Shown: in pieces, positions 26,437-34,362 of the stretch
Position numbering within the stretch: the stretch's first letter is position 1
How the letters are laid out: the number at the start of each line of letters is the position of its first letter
Assembly (NCBI GenBank): GCA_017468985.1
Contig: JAFUHF010000005.1
Coordinates: 1 to 40,670 of the forward strand
Length of the DNA stretch: 40,670 nt
Reading direction: 5' to 3'
Source: Bacteroidaceae bacterium
Lineage (GTDB): Bacteria > Bacteroidota > Bacteroidia > Bacteroidales > Bacteroidaceae
Translations under genes and position numbers: made by a program
Notes under the pieces: generated by a model
Seen by the model: the letters and a program-made list of their open reading frames with translations, nothing else
The model's database searches: none
Told to the model about the DNA's origin: nothing

Positions 26437-26523
26437 CACTTTTTTTGTCAAATGAAGATATCTTTTACAAGCTTTATCTACTATTGATATATGAATGAGC
26501 TATTTCGACAGGTTTGAGAAGCC

Positions 26524-26569
26524 CTTCCGCAGCCTGCGGTGGGGCACCGGAAGTAATGTGTCCTTCCGG
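26524..26569 (-). other. Three-arm alternative hairpin after the MscS gene
   Basis: CTTCCG (26524-26529), CCGGAAG (26547-26553) and CTTCCGG (26563-26569) can pair in two exclusive ways: first with second or second with third. On the minus-strand transcript the 7-bp hairpin begins one nucleotide after the MscS stop codon. There is no T run, so it is not a standard terminator. It lies upstream of the gltX promoter. Confidence 0.5.
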
Positions 26570-26570
26570 C

Positions 26571-28289
26571 TCACGATTGTGCAGTGGGTCTTTCTACGCG
26601 CGAATAGATATGGGGACACGACACATCGAGCCCTTCCTCCCGAAATCGGTCAAGTACGTTCTTGTGAAGGTCAGAATAGACGTCGAGCAGCGTATGGCTC
26701 TGGCGCGTATAGGCATTCAGTTCGTAACATACGTAGAAGTCGTCGAGCTTGGAAGCCAAAACGAAGGGCTTCGGCGCAGCAAGGATGCCTTTAGTGCGCA
26801 ATGCGGCTTCAATGAGGAGCTGCTCTGCCTTTTGCCACGAAAGACTGTAGCCATACGTGATACGGGTATGAACAATCACGCCAAATTCCTCTGCTGAGGC
26901 CGTATAGTTGAAGGTTTTGGAGGAAAGAATGGCTGAATTGGGTATCGTGATGATGTCGTTCTTCGGCGTTTTGATTCTGGTAGCCAAAACGTTCTTCTCG
27001 ATGACCTCTCCTTCGTTTTCTTCAAGCTTAATGTAGTCGCCAATGCGGAACGGACGCATATAAGTCATCACCAGCCCGGCCATCATGTTGCTAATTATGG
27101 AAGTTGAGCCTAACGACACTATCACTCCGAGAAATACAGACATTCCTTGGAATATGTGCGAGTTGGAGCTCGGTAATAAGGGCCAAATCATCACAATCAT
27201 GAAGGAGTAGGCCAAAACGCGGAGTATATAGTACGTAGGGCGTGCCCATTCGGGGTAAAAACCATTTATTTTCAGCTTACCGTCAGCTATTTCGCCTGCC
27301 ACGAACTTCATGCCACGCACCAGATACTTGAAGCAGATGTAAATCACCACAATTTTGAACAAATTGGGCAGGTAGCCTATGACTGAAAGCAAAATATCCT
27401 TTGCCGGATTCCATGCATAGCCAAATAGCTTGTAAGTGATCGTCTTGGTTTCGGGGAAGATGGAAAAAAGCAGCGGAATGCTGATGAGCAGTTGCAGCAG
27501 GATGACCAAAAGCCGCAAAACATTCGAAAGAAACAGCAGCGCGAGCCCCTGACGATGTACGTTGAGCACCTCGTAGTCCTTGATCTTGAATGGACGCAAC
27601 TTTTTATGTCCAAACAGGATGATGCGCCGCCTGAAGCGGCGGAAGAGCCTCAGAGTCACCCATATGAGTGCCACTTGCACTGAAATGATCAAAAGCCCCA
27701 GCAATATGCCGCGCACTTTCTGCTGAATGCCATACTCCTCATGCAGTTGCTCTACTTTGTCGCGTATGGCAGCCCCGTAGGCCTTGCCAAGGGCCTGTCG
27801 AGACGTGTTCATCCACATGCCGTCCATGTCGGTAAGGCTCAATATCAACTTTTCGCCTCCCATGATGTCGGTAGAGTATTCGCTCTCAAAAATATGGATA
27901 GAGTCAGGCCTCATGCTCAAACTATGGCCCAGGGCAAGGATGGCACTCTGTGCGTTGGCCGCCCTCATACGCGCCTGTACCCCGGCGCTGCGTGAGTAGA
28001 AGGTAAACAGCGTGTCGCCTTCGATCACCACGGGATAGCCGGTCGTGATGCGGCGCAGGGAGTCCATGCGCTGCAGCTGGCGCACCTTGCGCAGCGAGTC
28101 TTCACGGGCGTGCTCGTCCGACCGTGCTATTTCCTGCTGCATGAGCAGCTCCCTGACCTTCAGTTCCTGCAATTCGGCCTGCAGGGCCATCAAGGTGTCA
28201 CGCAGCGTGAGCAGGCTGTCTGCCTGCTGGGCCTCAAGGTCTGGCAACTGGAGGCTGATGAGCAGCAAAACGAGGATAAACTTCTTCAT
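26571..28289 (-). CDS. Mechanosensitive ion channel (MscS family) with periplasmic N-terminal region
   Basis: 572 aa, about twice E. coli MscS. Residues 1-21 are a signal peptide (MKKFILVLLLISLQLPDLEA). Residues about 22-80 form a heptad-rich, charged segment (Leu/Gln/Glu) likely to be a periplasmic coiled coil. Several membrane helices follow (about 185-385), and then the conserved MscS core: GSTSIISNMMAGLVMTYMRP (pore helix), FRIGDYIKLEENEGEVIEKN and TIPNSAILSSKTFNYT. The cytoplasmic domain ends near the C-terminus. Role: release of solutes on hypo-osmotic shock. It lies 87 nt after DUF1080 on the same strand without an obvious promoter between, so cotranscription is possible. Confidence 0.93.
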   Translation of the reverse strand: MKKFILVLLLISLQLPDLEAQQADSLLTLRDTLMALQAELQELKVRELLMQQEIARSDEHAREDSLRKVRQLQRMDSLRRITTGYPVVIEGDTLFTFYSRSAGVQARMRAANAQSAILALGHSLSMRPDSIHIFESEYSTDIMGGEKLILSLTDMDGMWMNTSRQALGKAYGAAIRDKVEQLHEEYGIQQKVRGILLGLLIISVQVALIWVTLRLFRRFRRRIILFGHKKLRPFKIKDYEVLNVHRQGLALLFLSNVLRLLVILLQLLISIPLLFSIFPETKTITYKLFGYAWNPAKDILLSVIGYLPNLFKIVVIYICFKYLVRGMKFVAGEIADGKLKINGFYPEWARPTYYILRVLAYSFMIVMIWPLLPSSNSHIFQGMSVFLGVIVSLGSTSIISNMMAGLVMTYMRPFRIGDYIKLEENEGEVIEKNVLATRIKTPKNDIITIPNSAILSSKTFNYTASAEEFGVIVHTRITYGYSLSWQKAEQLLIEAALRTKGILAAPKPFVLASKLDDFYVCYELNAYTRQSHTLLDVYSDLHKNVLDRFREEGLDVSCPHIYSRVERPTAQS

Positions 28290-28305
28290 GAGGGCAGAGC
28301 AGAAT

Positions 28306-28362
28306 GAAGGAATTGGGCCTATCGGGAAACCGTAGCTTCCTTATAAGCCCAATTCAACCTTC
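28306..28362 (-). other. Nested inverted repeat in the DUF1080-MscS spacer
   Basis: GAATTGGGC (28310-28318) pairs with GCCCAATTC (28347-28355), extended by GAAG/CTTC past a small bulge. Inside the loop, CTA-CGG and CCG-TAG form a second small hairpin. No T run follows on the minus strand. It could be an mRNA processing or stability element in the leader of the MscS gene. Confidence 0.45.
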
Positions 28363-28376
28363 AGCAGGAAGGATAT

Positions 28377-29150
28377 TTACATTTTTCTAATCCATATATT
28401 CCGGAAACTGATGGGTTCGCTGGGATCACCATGCGATTGCAGCACAATGGGTCCCTCTTCGTGCTTCACAGTGCGTGGGAAGCCTATGTACTCTGTCGTT
28501 CCGAGGATTTCCGTGTTGTTTTGAACCACCACCCCATTCAAAATCACCGTTACACGCGGATGGTAGAGATAAGTACCGTCCTCTTTGAAGACTGGAGCCG
28601 TGTAAATGATATCGTATACGTTCCATTCGCCGGGCTTGCGCATTGGATTGACTAACGGCGGCGTCTGCTTGTAAATGGAGCCCACCATTCCGTTTACGTA
28701 AGTTTCGTTCTGATAATTATCCAGCACCTGGACCTCATACTTACCCTGTAGGAAGATTCCACTGTTTCCGCGAGCCTGACTGCTTCCATGGATGCCTCTG
28801 GGAACCGACCATTCTATGTGGAGCTGGAAGCTGCCGAATGTTTCTTTGGTTCGAATGTCCCCGGCCTTCTTGTTGACGGTCACCACACCTTGTCGAACAT
28901 CCCAACCGGCTGCCTCTCCCTTGGAATTCTCCCATTTTGAGAGATCCTTTCCGTCGAAAAGCACAATGGCGTCTGATGGCGCGGTATTGGTGGTGATGCT
29001 ACCCGGAGTGACAACCTTAGGCTGTGGTGTCCAATATTCCGACATTCCGGGACTCATTTTTTCAGGCTCAGGATATTTCTTTTCCTGCGCATTGGCCGTG
29101 GTTCCGACCATCATAGCTGCCGTGAGGCATAATAAAAATAATTTCTGCAT
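28377..29150 (-). CDS. Secreted DUF1080 (3-keto-disaccharide hydrolase family) protein
   Basis: 257 aa with signal peptide (MQKLFLLCLTAAMMVGTTANA). The DUF1080 (PF06439) domain fills the rest: IVLFDGKDLSKWE near residues 62-74, a concanavalin-like beta-sandwich, FGSFQLHIEWSVP, GNSGIFLQGKYEVQVLDNYQN, GEWNVYDIIYTAPVF and a final PISFRNIWIRKM. Some family members act on glycosides in Bacteroidetes; no activity can be assigned here. No carbohydrate-utilisation genes flank it. It is preceded by two tandem copies of the 52-bp promoter element (29176-29227 and 29260-29311). Confidence 0.93.
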   Translation of the reverse strand: MQKLFLLCLTAAMMVGTTANAQEKKYPEPEKMSPGMSEYWTPQPKVVTPGSITTNTAPSDAIVLFDGKDLSKWENSKGEAAGWDVRQGVVTVNKKAGDIRTKETFGSFQLHIEWSVPRGIHGSSQARGNSGIFLQGKYEVQVLDNYQNETYVNGMVGSIYKQTPPLVNPMRKPGEWNVYDIIYTAPVFKEDGTYLYHPRVTVILNGVVVQNNTEILGTTEYIGFPRTVKHEEGPIVLQSHGDPSEPISFRNIWIRKM

Positions 29151-29175
29151 ATCTGTTGTTCTTTATATGGTGGGA

Positions 29176-29227
29176 CAAAGTTACGAATAAAACGAGAGAT
29201 AAGAGGAAAAGAATGACTTTGTTTTTC
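29176..29227 (-). promoter_or_regulatory. 52-bp conserved promoter element, DUF1080-proximal copy
   Basis: On the minus strand: GAAAAACAAA (29227-29218), 18 nt, TCTCTCGTTTTATTCGTA, then the -7 box TAACTTTG (29183-29176), 25 nt before the ATG at 29150. The 18-nt gap matches the lipoprotein-gene copy at 13 of 18 positions. Confidence 0.78.
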
Positions 29228-29259
29228 TTTTTCGCTTATCCGAGTGAAAGTAACTTATT

Positions 29260-29311
29260 CAATGTTACGAATAAAACGAGAGACAACGGTATTGGAAAGA
29301 ATTTGTTTTTC
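29260..29311 (-). promoter_or_regulatory. 52-bp conserved promoter element, distal copy
   Basis: Same arrangement 84 bp further upstream: GAAAAACAAA (29311-29302), 18 nt, TCTCTCGTTTTATTCGTA. The -7 box is changed to TAACATTG (29267-29260), which departs from TAnnTTTG at one base, so this copy may be a weaker promoter or only a binding site. Confidence 0.7.
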
Positions 29312-29804
29312 ATTTCTCCCTGTCATGAAAAGTGCAGTCCATTTTTAGCCACAAATCCGTCACTGAATGTCTATGAAAGAGCGTTTTCTGCTCTCTTTTC
29401 CACTTTACCCTTGCCTGCGAGAGCCATTCTCGGCCTTATTCAACCTAACAGGCTCACTGAAATAGTGAAAATAGGTATAGTTATAAAATCATACAAGTAT
29501 GGATATATAGAAATATCAAAAACATAAAACCATTCAATTATAATAATATAAATATCCCTTATTTATAAAATTCTTCAAGAATGGTTATAGAATTAAAGGG
29601 TTATTATAAATACAGAATTGGCCCATTATGGATTTGAAGTTGTTTTCCACACACCGGCCGTTGTCCAAGCCTCGGCCAGCAAGGGAAACGCCCCGGCCGT
29701 AACCAAAAATCAACAAATAGTAGCCTTTTTTGACATCTAAGGTTTTAATTCCGACAAATTGAACACACTATGTTCGCCAAAATCAACAGTTGGAGGCCCT
29801 GAAA
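29312..29804. other. Long AT-rich spacer without a recognisable gene
   Basis: No protein-like open frame. 29460-29640 is very AT-rich with a CCATTC/GAATGG inverted pair (about 29530 and 29580). An abrupt GC-rich patch at 29655-29699 carries CGGCCG at 29655 and 29694 and CGGCC at 29673; GGCCG and CGGCC can form a short hairpin. Nothing identifies it as an RNA gene or mobile element. Confidence 0.5.
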
Positions 29805-29837
29805 TTTGTTGTGACAGCGTAAAAACCACTATCTTTG
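29805..29837 (+). promoter_or_regulatory. nhaD promoter (TTTG, 21 nt, TATCTTTG)
   Basis: TTTG at 29805-29808 and TATCTTTG at 29830-29837, 21 nt apart. This is the best full match to the Bacteroidetes -33/-7 consensus in the window. The leader to ATG 29881 is about 40 nt. Confidence 0.75.
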
Positions 29838-29880
29838 CGCCGTTTTCGGGTTTTCCCTTTATCGTCTATATCACTTATCC

Positions 29881-31218
29881 ATGACATCCATCATTGTTGC
29901 CGTATTTCTGCTGGGCTATTTGAGTATTGCCCTCGAAAGCGTTACTAAAGTAAACAAAGCTGCCGTAGCTTTGCTCATGTTTGTATTCTGCTGGACGCTG
30001 TTTATGTTTAATCCTTCGGAATATCTCACCATCGGAGGGGGCGAAAGTGTGGCTCTCGTCGTAGGAAACATTATAGAGCACCACTTAGGCAGCACTTCCA
30101 CCACGCTTTTCTTCTTAATGGGTGCCATGACCATCGTGGAACTGGTAGACCAGAATGGCGGCTTCAACTTTGTGCGCGATACGATGAAAACCCGGAGCAA
30201 GAAGGTCCTGCTTTGGCGCATTGCCTTCATGACTTTCTTTCTCTCTGCCATACTTGATAATCTTACCACCAGTATTGTGATGATCATGATTCTGCGTAAG
30301 TTGGTTCAGGACAAAAAAGACCGTATCGTTTATGCTTCACTCGTGATTATCGCTGCAAATTCCGGTGGAGCTGCCTCTCCGATAGGCGATGTGACCACCA
30401 TTATGCTTTGGAACAAGGGCCTGCTCACCGCATTAGGCGTATTGCAGGAACTCATCATTCCCTCGATAGTTTCAATGATAATTCCGGCCTTCATCCTCTC
30501 GCTTTCGCTCAAGGGAGAGCTTAAAATGGTTGAAGGCAAAACCACCAATGCAGTTTCAAGCAATGATCTCACGGCAGCACAGCGCAAGACTGTGTTTTTT
30601 CTAGGCGTAGGCGGCCTTATCTTCGTACCCATATTCAAATCCATCACTCATTTGCCCCCATTTGTAGGCATATTGCTGGTTTTGGGTGTGCTTTGGACCG
30701 TTACGGAAATCTTTTACAGCAATTTGCGCGAAAAAGAAGAAAAGGGCGCCATGCAGAAGCGCGTTACCAACATGCTTTCGCGCATTGACATGAGCACCAT
30801 CCTGTTTTTCCTCGGCATACTGATGGCCGTGGCCTGCCTGGAGGAAATTGGCGTGCTGACCGCCCTGGGCGAATTCCTCAATGAGGCTTTTAACGGCAAT
30901 CACTATCTCGTGACCGGCATCATAGGCGTCATTTCGAGTATTGTGGACAACGTGCCCCTCGTGGCAGGCTGCATGGGAATGTATCCCGTGGCTCCCACAG
31001 GCGACATGGCCGTAGACGGCATTTTCTGGCAGTTACTGGCCTACTGTGCCGGAGTAGGCGGCTCCATACTCATCGTGGGCAGTGCCGCTGGCGTGGTGGT
31101 AATGGGATTAGAGAAGATTACCTTCGGCTGGTACATGAAAAGAATCAGCTGGATCGCTTTCGCAGGCTATCTTGCCGGAATTCTCGTTTATTGGGTGGAA
31201 CGCACCCTGTTCTTTTGA
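29881..31218 (+). CDS. nhaD: Sodium/proton antiporter NhaD
   Basis: 445 aa membrane protein of the ion transporter superfamily. Segments typical of NhaD: FLMGAMTIVELVDQNGGF near residues 78-95, SAILDNLTTSIVMIMIL (about 122-138), IAANSGGAASPIGDVTTIMLW (about 157-177), and in the second half SSIVDNVPLVAG and CAGVGGSILIVGSAAGV. The two Asp-containing half-helices are expected to bind Na+. Exchanges Na+ (or Li+) for H+. Own promoter; 20 bp from the convergent efflux gene with no clear terminator between. Confidence 0.96.
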   Translation: MTSIIVAVFLLGYLSIALESVTKVNKAAVALLMFVFCWTLFMFNPSEYLTIGGGESVALVVGNIIEHHLGSTSTTLFFLMGAMTIVELVDQNGGFNFVRDTMKTRSKKVLLWRIAFMTFFLSAILDNLTTSIVMIMILRKLVQDKKDRIVYASLVIIAANSGGAASPIGDVTTIMLWNKGLLTALGVLQELIIPSIVSMIIPAFILSLSLKGELKMVEGKTTNAVSSNDLTAAQRKTVFFLGVGGLIFVPIFKSITHLPPFVGILLVLGVLWTVTEIFYSNLREKEEKGAMQKRVTNMLSRIDMSTILFFLGILMAVACLEEIGVLTALGEFLNEAFNGNHYLVTGIIGVISSIVDNVPLVAGCMGMYPVAPTGDMAVDGIFWQLLAYCAGVGGSILIVGSAAGVVVMGLEKITFGWYMKRISWIAFAGYLAGILVYWVERTLFF

Positions 31219-31238
31219 GTAAATCTCACTGAAATTCT

Positions 31239-32432
31239 TCATTCCGCTCCCTCGCGGCTCATGCCTTCGCGCTTCAGCGTGGCACAAAGCGGCAGCGTAA
31301 GAGCCAAACAGCCCAATGCTCCCACCACAATGATGCAGGAAGTACTCATCAGCAGGTTTCCCACCGACGTCAACGGGCTGACGAGCGAACCAGCCAGAAA
31401 AGCAGCCGCACCATAAACGGCACTGGCCGCTCCGGCATTGCTGCGCTCCGCATCGAGTGCGATGGAGGCTGCTCCGGGCTGCAAAAGGCCGAAGCTGAGC
31501 AGCAGGTAGACGTAACAGGGCATCAAAACAAGCAACGGCCACCTGAGGAGCAGGCACAAGGCCACCAGAACGGCTGACACCATCAGGTTGAGACTCGCCC
31601 ACTTCATGGCCGTGTCCTGATGACGGAACAGAGGCGCTAAAATGCTGCCAGCGCCTATCATCACCGCATTCAGGGCAAAACAAAGGCTGAATTCCATCGG
31701 GGAGAGTCCATAAACCTGCTGAAAAATGAACGGAGATGACGAAATGTAGGCAAAGAAGGCAAAAAAAGAGCACATCATGGCCAACGTGGGAAGCGTGAAG
31801 CGTCGATTACGAAAAACCTTGAACAAATGGGTATACGCTTGCATCACGCTGCCCGTTGTGCGCCGCTCAGGCGGCAGCGTTTCGCGCAAACGCGCCGAAC
31901 AAACCATCAGCACCACACCTATGGCCAGCAATACGCAGAATACGCCCCTCCAACCCGTGAAGTTAGCCGTGGCTCCACCCACAATGGGTGCCATGACAGG
32001 AGCTATTCCGTTAATGGCACCGAGAATGGCCATGAAATCGGCCAGATCTTTGCCGGAAAACATATCGGCAGAAACACTCTTGGAAAGCACCATGCCTCCG
32101 GCACCGCCAAAACCCTGAATCACCCGGAAGAAATTGAAAATCATCACATCCTTGGCCACCACACAGCACATCGACGACAAGGCAAACAGCAGCATGGAGC
32201 CCACCAGGAGACGCTTGCGGCCATATTTGTCGCTCAAGGGGCCAATCAAGATCTGTCCAAGGGACAATCCCAGCATGCCGGCCGTCAGGCTCATGGCCAC
32301 CAGCGAGGAAGAGGTATGGAAATCCTCCTGCATCTCGGGCATGGAGGGCAAATAAAAGTCAGTAACAATCGGCCCAAAAGCCGTGAGCATCCCGAGCGTT
32401 ACGGAAACAAAAAACCCAATCTTCTGTTTCAT
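31239..32432 (-). CDS. Bcr/CflA family multidrug efflux transporter (MFS)
   Basis: 397 aa with 12 predicted helices. Features of the Bcr/CflA (DHA1) group: TDFYLPSMPEMQEDFHTSSS near residues 25-44, the MFS loop motif GPLSDKYGRKRLLVGSM (about 64-80) and RVIQGFGGAGGMVLSKSVSADM, with motif C-like GAINGIAPVMAPIVGG. Proton-driven efflux of drugs or small metabolites is the family role; substrate unknown. A -7 box at 32517-32524 gives a leader of about 80 nt, which contains a short AGGGC/GCCCT inverted repeat. Confidence 0.94.
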   Translation of the reverse strand: MKQKIGFFVSVTLGMLTAFGPIVTDFYLPSMPEMQEDFHTSSSLVAMSLTAGMLGLSLGQILIGPLSDKYGRKRLLVGSMLLFALSSMCCVVAKDVMIFNFFRVIQGFGGAGGMVLSKSVSADMFSGKDLADFMAILGAINGIAPVMAPIVGGATANFTGWRGVFCVLLAIGVVLMVCSARLRETLPPERRTTGSVMQAYTHLFKVFRNRRFTLPTLAMMCSFFAFFAYISSSPFIFQQVYGLSPMEFSLCFALNAVMIGAGSILAPLFRHQDTAMKWASLNLMVSAVLVALCLLLRWPLLVLMPCYVYLLLSFGLLQPGAASIALDAERSNAGAASAVYGAAAFLAGSLVSPLTSVGNLLMSTSCIIVVGALGCLALTLPLCATLKREGMSREGAE

Positions 32433-32516
32433 TAATAATAATGGTGCGATGTGCTTCGACAGTTATTCCAAGGGCAACGGATGCCTACAAGCCCTGACAG
32501 ACTCATCTTGCAGTTG

Positions 32517-32524
32517 CAAAAGTA
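32517..32524 (-). promoter_or_regulatory. -7 box TACTTTTG for the Bcr/CflA transporter
   Basis: Minus strand reads TTCGTACTTTTGCAAC. The spacer between this box and the CoA-transferase promoter (32525-32685) shows nothing else recognisable. Confidence 0.55.
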
Positions 32525-32685
32525 CGAAATATTCTACTTCAAGTCCACTCAGAGAGATGCAAATCAGCAGAAACGGGACCTTCAGCAAAGGCCGAAAGCC
32601 TGAGTAGGAAAGAAAAGTCAGCATTCCGCCAAATCGTACCGAAAAAAAATGATTCATCAATATGCACAATGCCAATAGTTTTGAG

Positions 32686-32693
32686 TAATTTTG
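32686..32693 (+). promoter_or_regulatory. -7 box TAATTTTG for the CoA-transferase
   Basis: GAGTAATTTTGCGC, 38 nt before the ATG at 32732. No -33 TTTG at normal distance. Confidence 0.6.
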
Positions 32694-32731
32694 CGCTCGT
32701 TAAGAATATAAGCTACTACAACTACTAAGAA

Positions 32732-34246
32732 ATGGAATTGAATAAAATCACAGCGCAAGAAGCTGCCGCACTCATTCAGAATGGAGACAACATAGGCCTC
32801 AGCGGTTTCACACCAGCCGGAGCTCCAAAGATCGTAACCCATGCCTTGGCAGAACGCGCAGCAAAGGAACACGCCGAAGGACGTCCCTTCAAGGTTAACA
32901 TTTACACTGGAGCAAGCACCGGACAGAGCTGCGACGGCGACATGAGCAATGCCGACGCCATCAACTTCCGCGCACCTTACACTACGAACAAGGATTTTCG
33001 CCGCCACGTGAACAATGGCGAGATTGCCTATCACGATATGAATTTGTCGAACATGGCTACTCAGCTTCGCCAGGGAAATCTGGGCAAAGTAGACTGGGCC
33101 ATCATCGAGGTAAGCGACATTGACATTGTAGGCAGCAATGCACAGCTGTATCTGACCGCAGCCGTGGGTATCAGCCCTACGGTATGCCGAATGGCAGAGA
33201 AAGGCATCATACTGGAATATAATTTACACCACGCAGGCAAAATGCGCGGCCTCCACGACATCTATGAGATAGAATATCATCCTCATCGCACTCCCGTAGA
33301 TGTGGCCGGGCCCCTTTCACGCATCGGAAAGCCCTATGTGGAAGTGCCGGTGGAGAAAATACGCGGCGTCATTGAGTGCGACCTGGCCGACGAGGCTCGC
33401 GCATTCACTGAGCCAAGCGAAACGACCGACGCCATTGGCCAGAACGTAGCCGATTTCCTGCTCTATAATCTCCGCCACGGTCTGATACCAAAAACGTTCC
33501 TCAACATGCAAAGTGGTGTGGGTTCCACAGCCAACGCCGTGCTGGGCGCCATGGGGTCGAGCAAGGAAATACCGAATTTTGGCATCTACACGGAAGTGCT
33601 GCAGAACGCCGCAGTAGAACTGTTGCTCAGCGGCCGCGTGACGGGAGCCTCAGCATGCTCGCTGACCATTACCGATGAGGAACTGCAGAAGATCAACGGC
33701 AACCTGGACTTCTTCAAGGAGCGCCTGGTGCTGCGTCCGAGCGAAATTTCGAATAACCCCGAAGTGATTGCACGAATTGGCGTTTGCGCTATGAATACCG
33801 CCATTGAGGCAGACATCTATGGCCACGTAAATTCCACCAAGATCAGCGGCACGAAGATGATGAACGGCATTGGCGGCTCTGCAGACTTCACCAACAACGC
33901 CTATCTCAGTATTTTCAGCTGTGGAAGTACAACGAAGGACGGAAAAATCAGTTCCATCGTTCCCTTCTGCTCACACATAGACCACACCAGCCACTTTGTA
34001 GACGCTGTGATTACGGAATATGGCGTAGCCGACCTGCGCGGCATAGGCGACATGGAGCGCGCAAAACGACTCATCGCCATAGCCCACCCCGACTACCGTC
34101 CGTTGCTCAACGACTACCTGAAACTGGCTGCAAAATATGGCGGTGAGGTTCACCACATTCTTTCAGCAGCCTTTGCCATGCACGATACGTTCCGCAGGAA
34201 AGGCGACATGCGCCTCACCGACTGGAGTGAGTATATTAAAGATTAA
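32732..34246 (+). CDS. Acetyl-CoA hydrolase/transferase family, likely succinate/acetate CoA-transferase
   Basis: 504 aa, matching the length of succinyl-CoA:acetate CoA-transferases. Family segments: NIGLSGFTPAGAPKIVTHAL near residues 20-40, VNIYTGASTGQSCDG, LNMQSGVGSTANAVLGAM, GIYTEVLQNAAVELL (the Glu here is the likely CoA-thioester carrier), GTKMMNGIGGSADFTNNAYLS, and ITEYGVADLRG near the C-terminus. In fermenting Bacteroidales such enzymes move CoA between succinate, acetate or propionate. Single gene with its own promoter and terminator. The choice of acids cannot be read from sequence. Confidence 0.94.
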   Translation: MELNKITAQEAAALIQNGDNIGLSGFTPAGAPKIVTHALAERAAKEHAEGRPFKVNIYTGASTGQSCDGDMSNADAINFRAPYTTNKDFRRHVNNGEIAYHDMNLSNMATQLRQGNLGKVDWAIIEVSDIDIVGSNAQLYLTAAVGISPTVCRMAEKGIILEYNLHHAGKMRGLHDIYEIEYHPHRTPVDVAGPLSRIGKPYVEVPVEKIRGVIECDLADEARAFTEPSETTDAIGQNVADFLLYNLRHGLIPKTFLNMQSGVGSTANAVLGAMGSSKEIPNFGIYTEVLQNAAVELLLSGRVTGASACSLTITDEELQKINGNLDFFKERLVLRPSEISNNPEVIARIGVCAMNTAIEADIYGHVNSTKISGTKMMNGIGGSADFTNNAYLSIFSCGSTTKDGKISSIVPFCSHIDHTSHFVDAVITEYGVADLRGIGDMERAKRLIAIAHPDYRPLLNDYLKLAAKYGGEVHHILSAAFAMHDTFRRKGDMRLTDWSEYIKD

Positions 34247-34282
34247 TGAAGCGTCAAAACAGACACACCCTATAGTCATCAG

Positions 34283-34326
34283 AAGCTAAAACCCTGCACA
34301 AGAAAGGTTGGGGTTTTAGCTTTTAA
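34283..34326 (+). terminator. Terminator after the CoA-transferase
   Basis: AAGCTAAAACCC (34283-34294) pairs with GGGTTTTAGCTT (34311-34322), 12 bp, loop 16 nt, followed by TTTT-containing sequence. Confidence 0.85.
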
Positions 34327-34362
34327 CGTTTAAGATCCAACCATCACATCATCATTCACCCC

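Noticed and set aside
26495-26897. Plus-strand open frames between gltX and MscS
   Set aside because: Mostly antisense to the MscS 3' end; the remaining part is better explained by the hairpin arms and the gltX promoter.
29156-29527. 123-codon plus-strand open frame upstream of nhaD
   Set aside because: It runs through both promoter-element copies in antisense; the repeated VTNKTRD in its translation is only the repeat read as protein.
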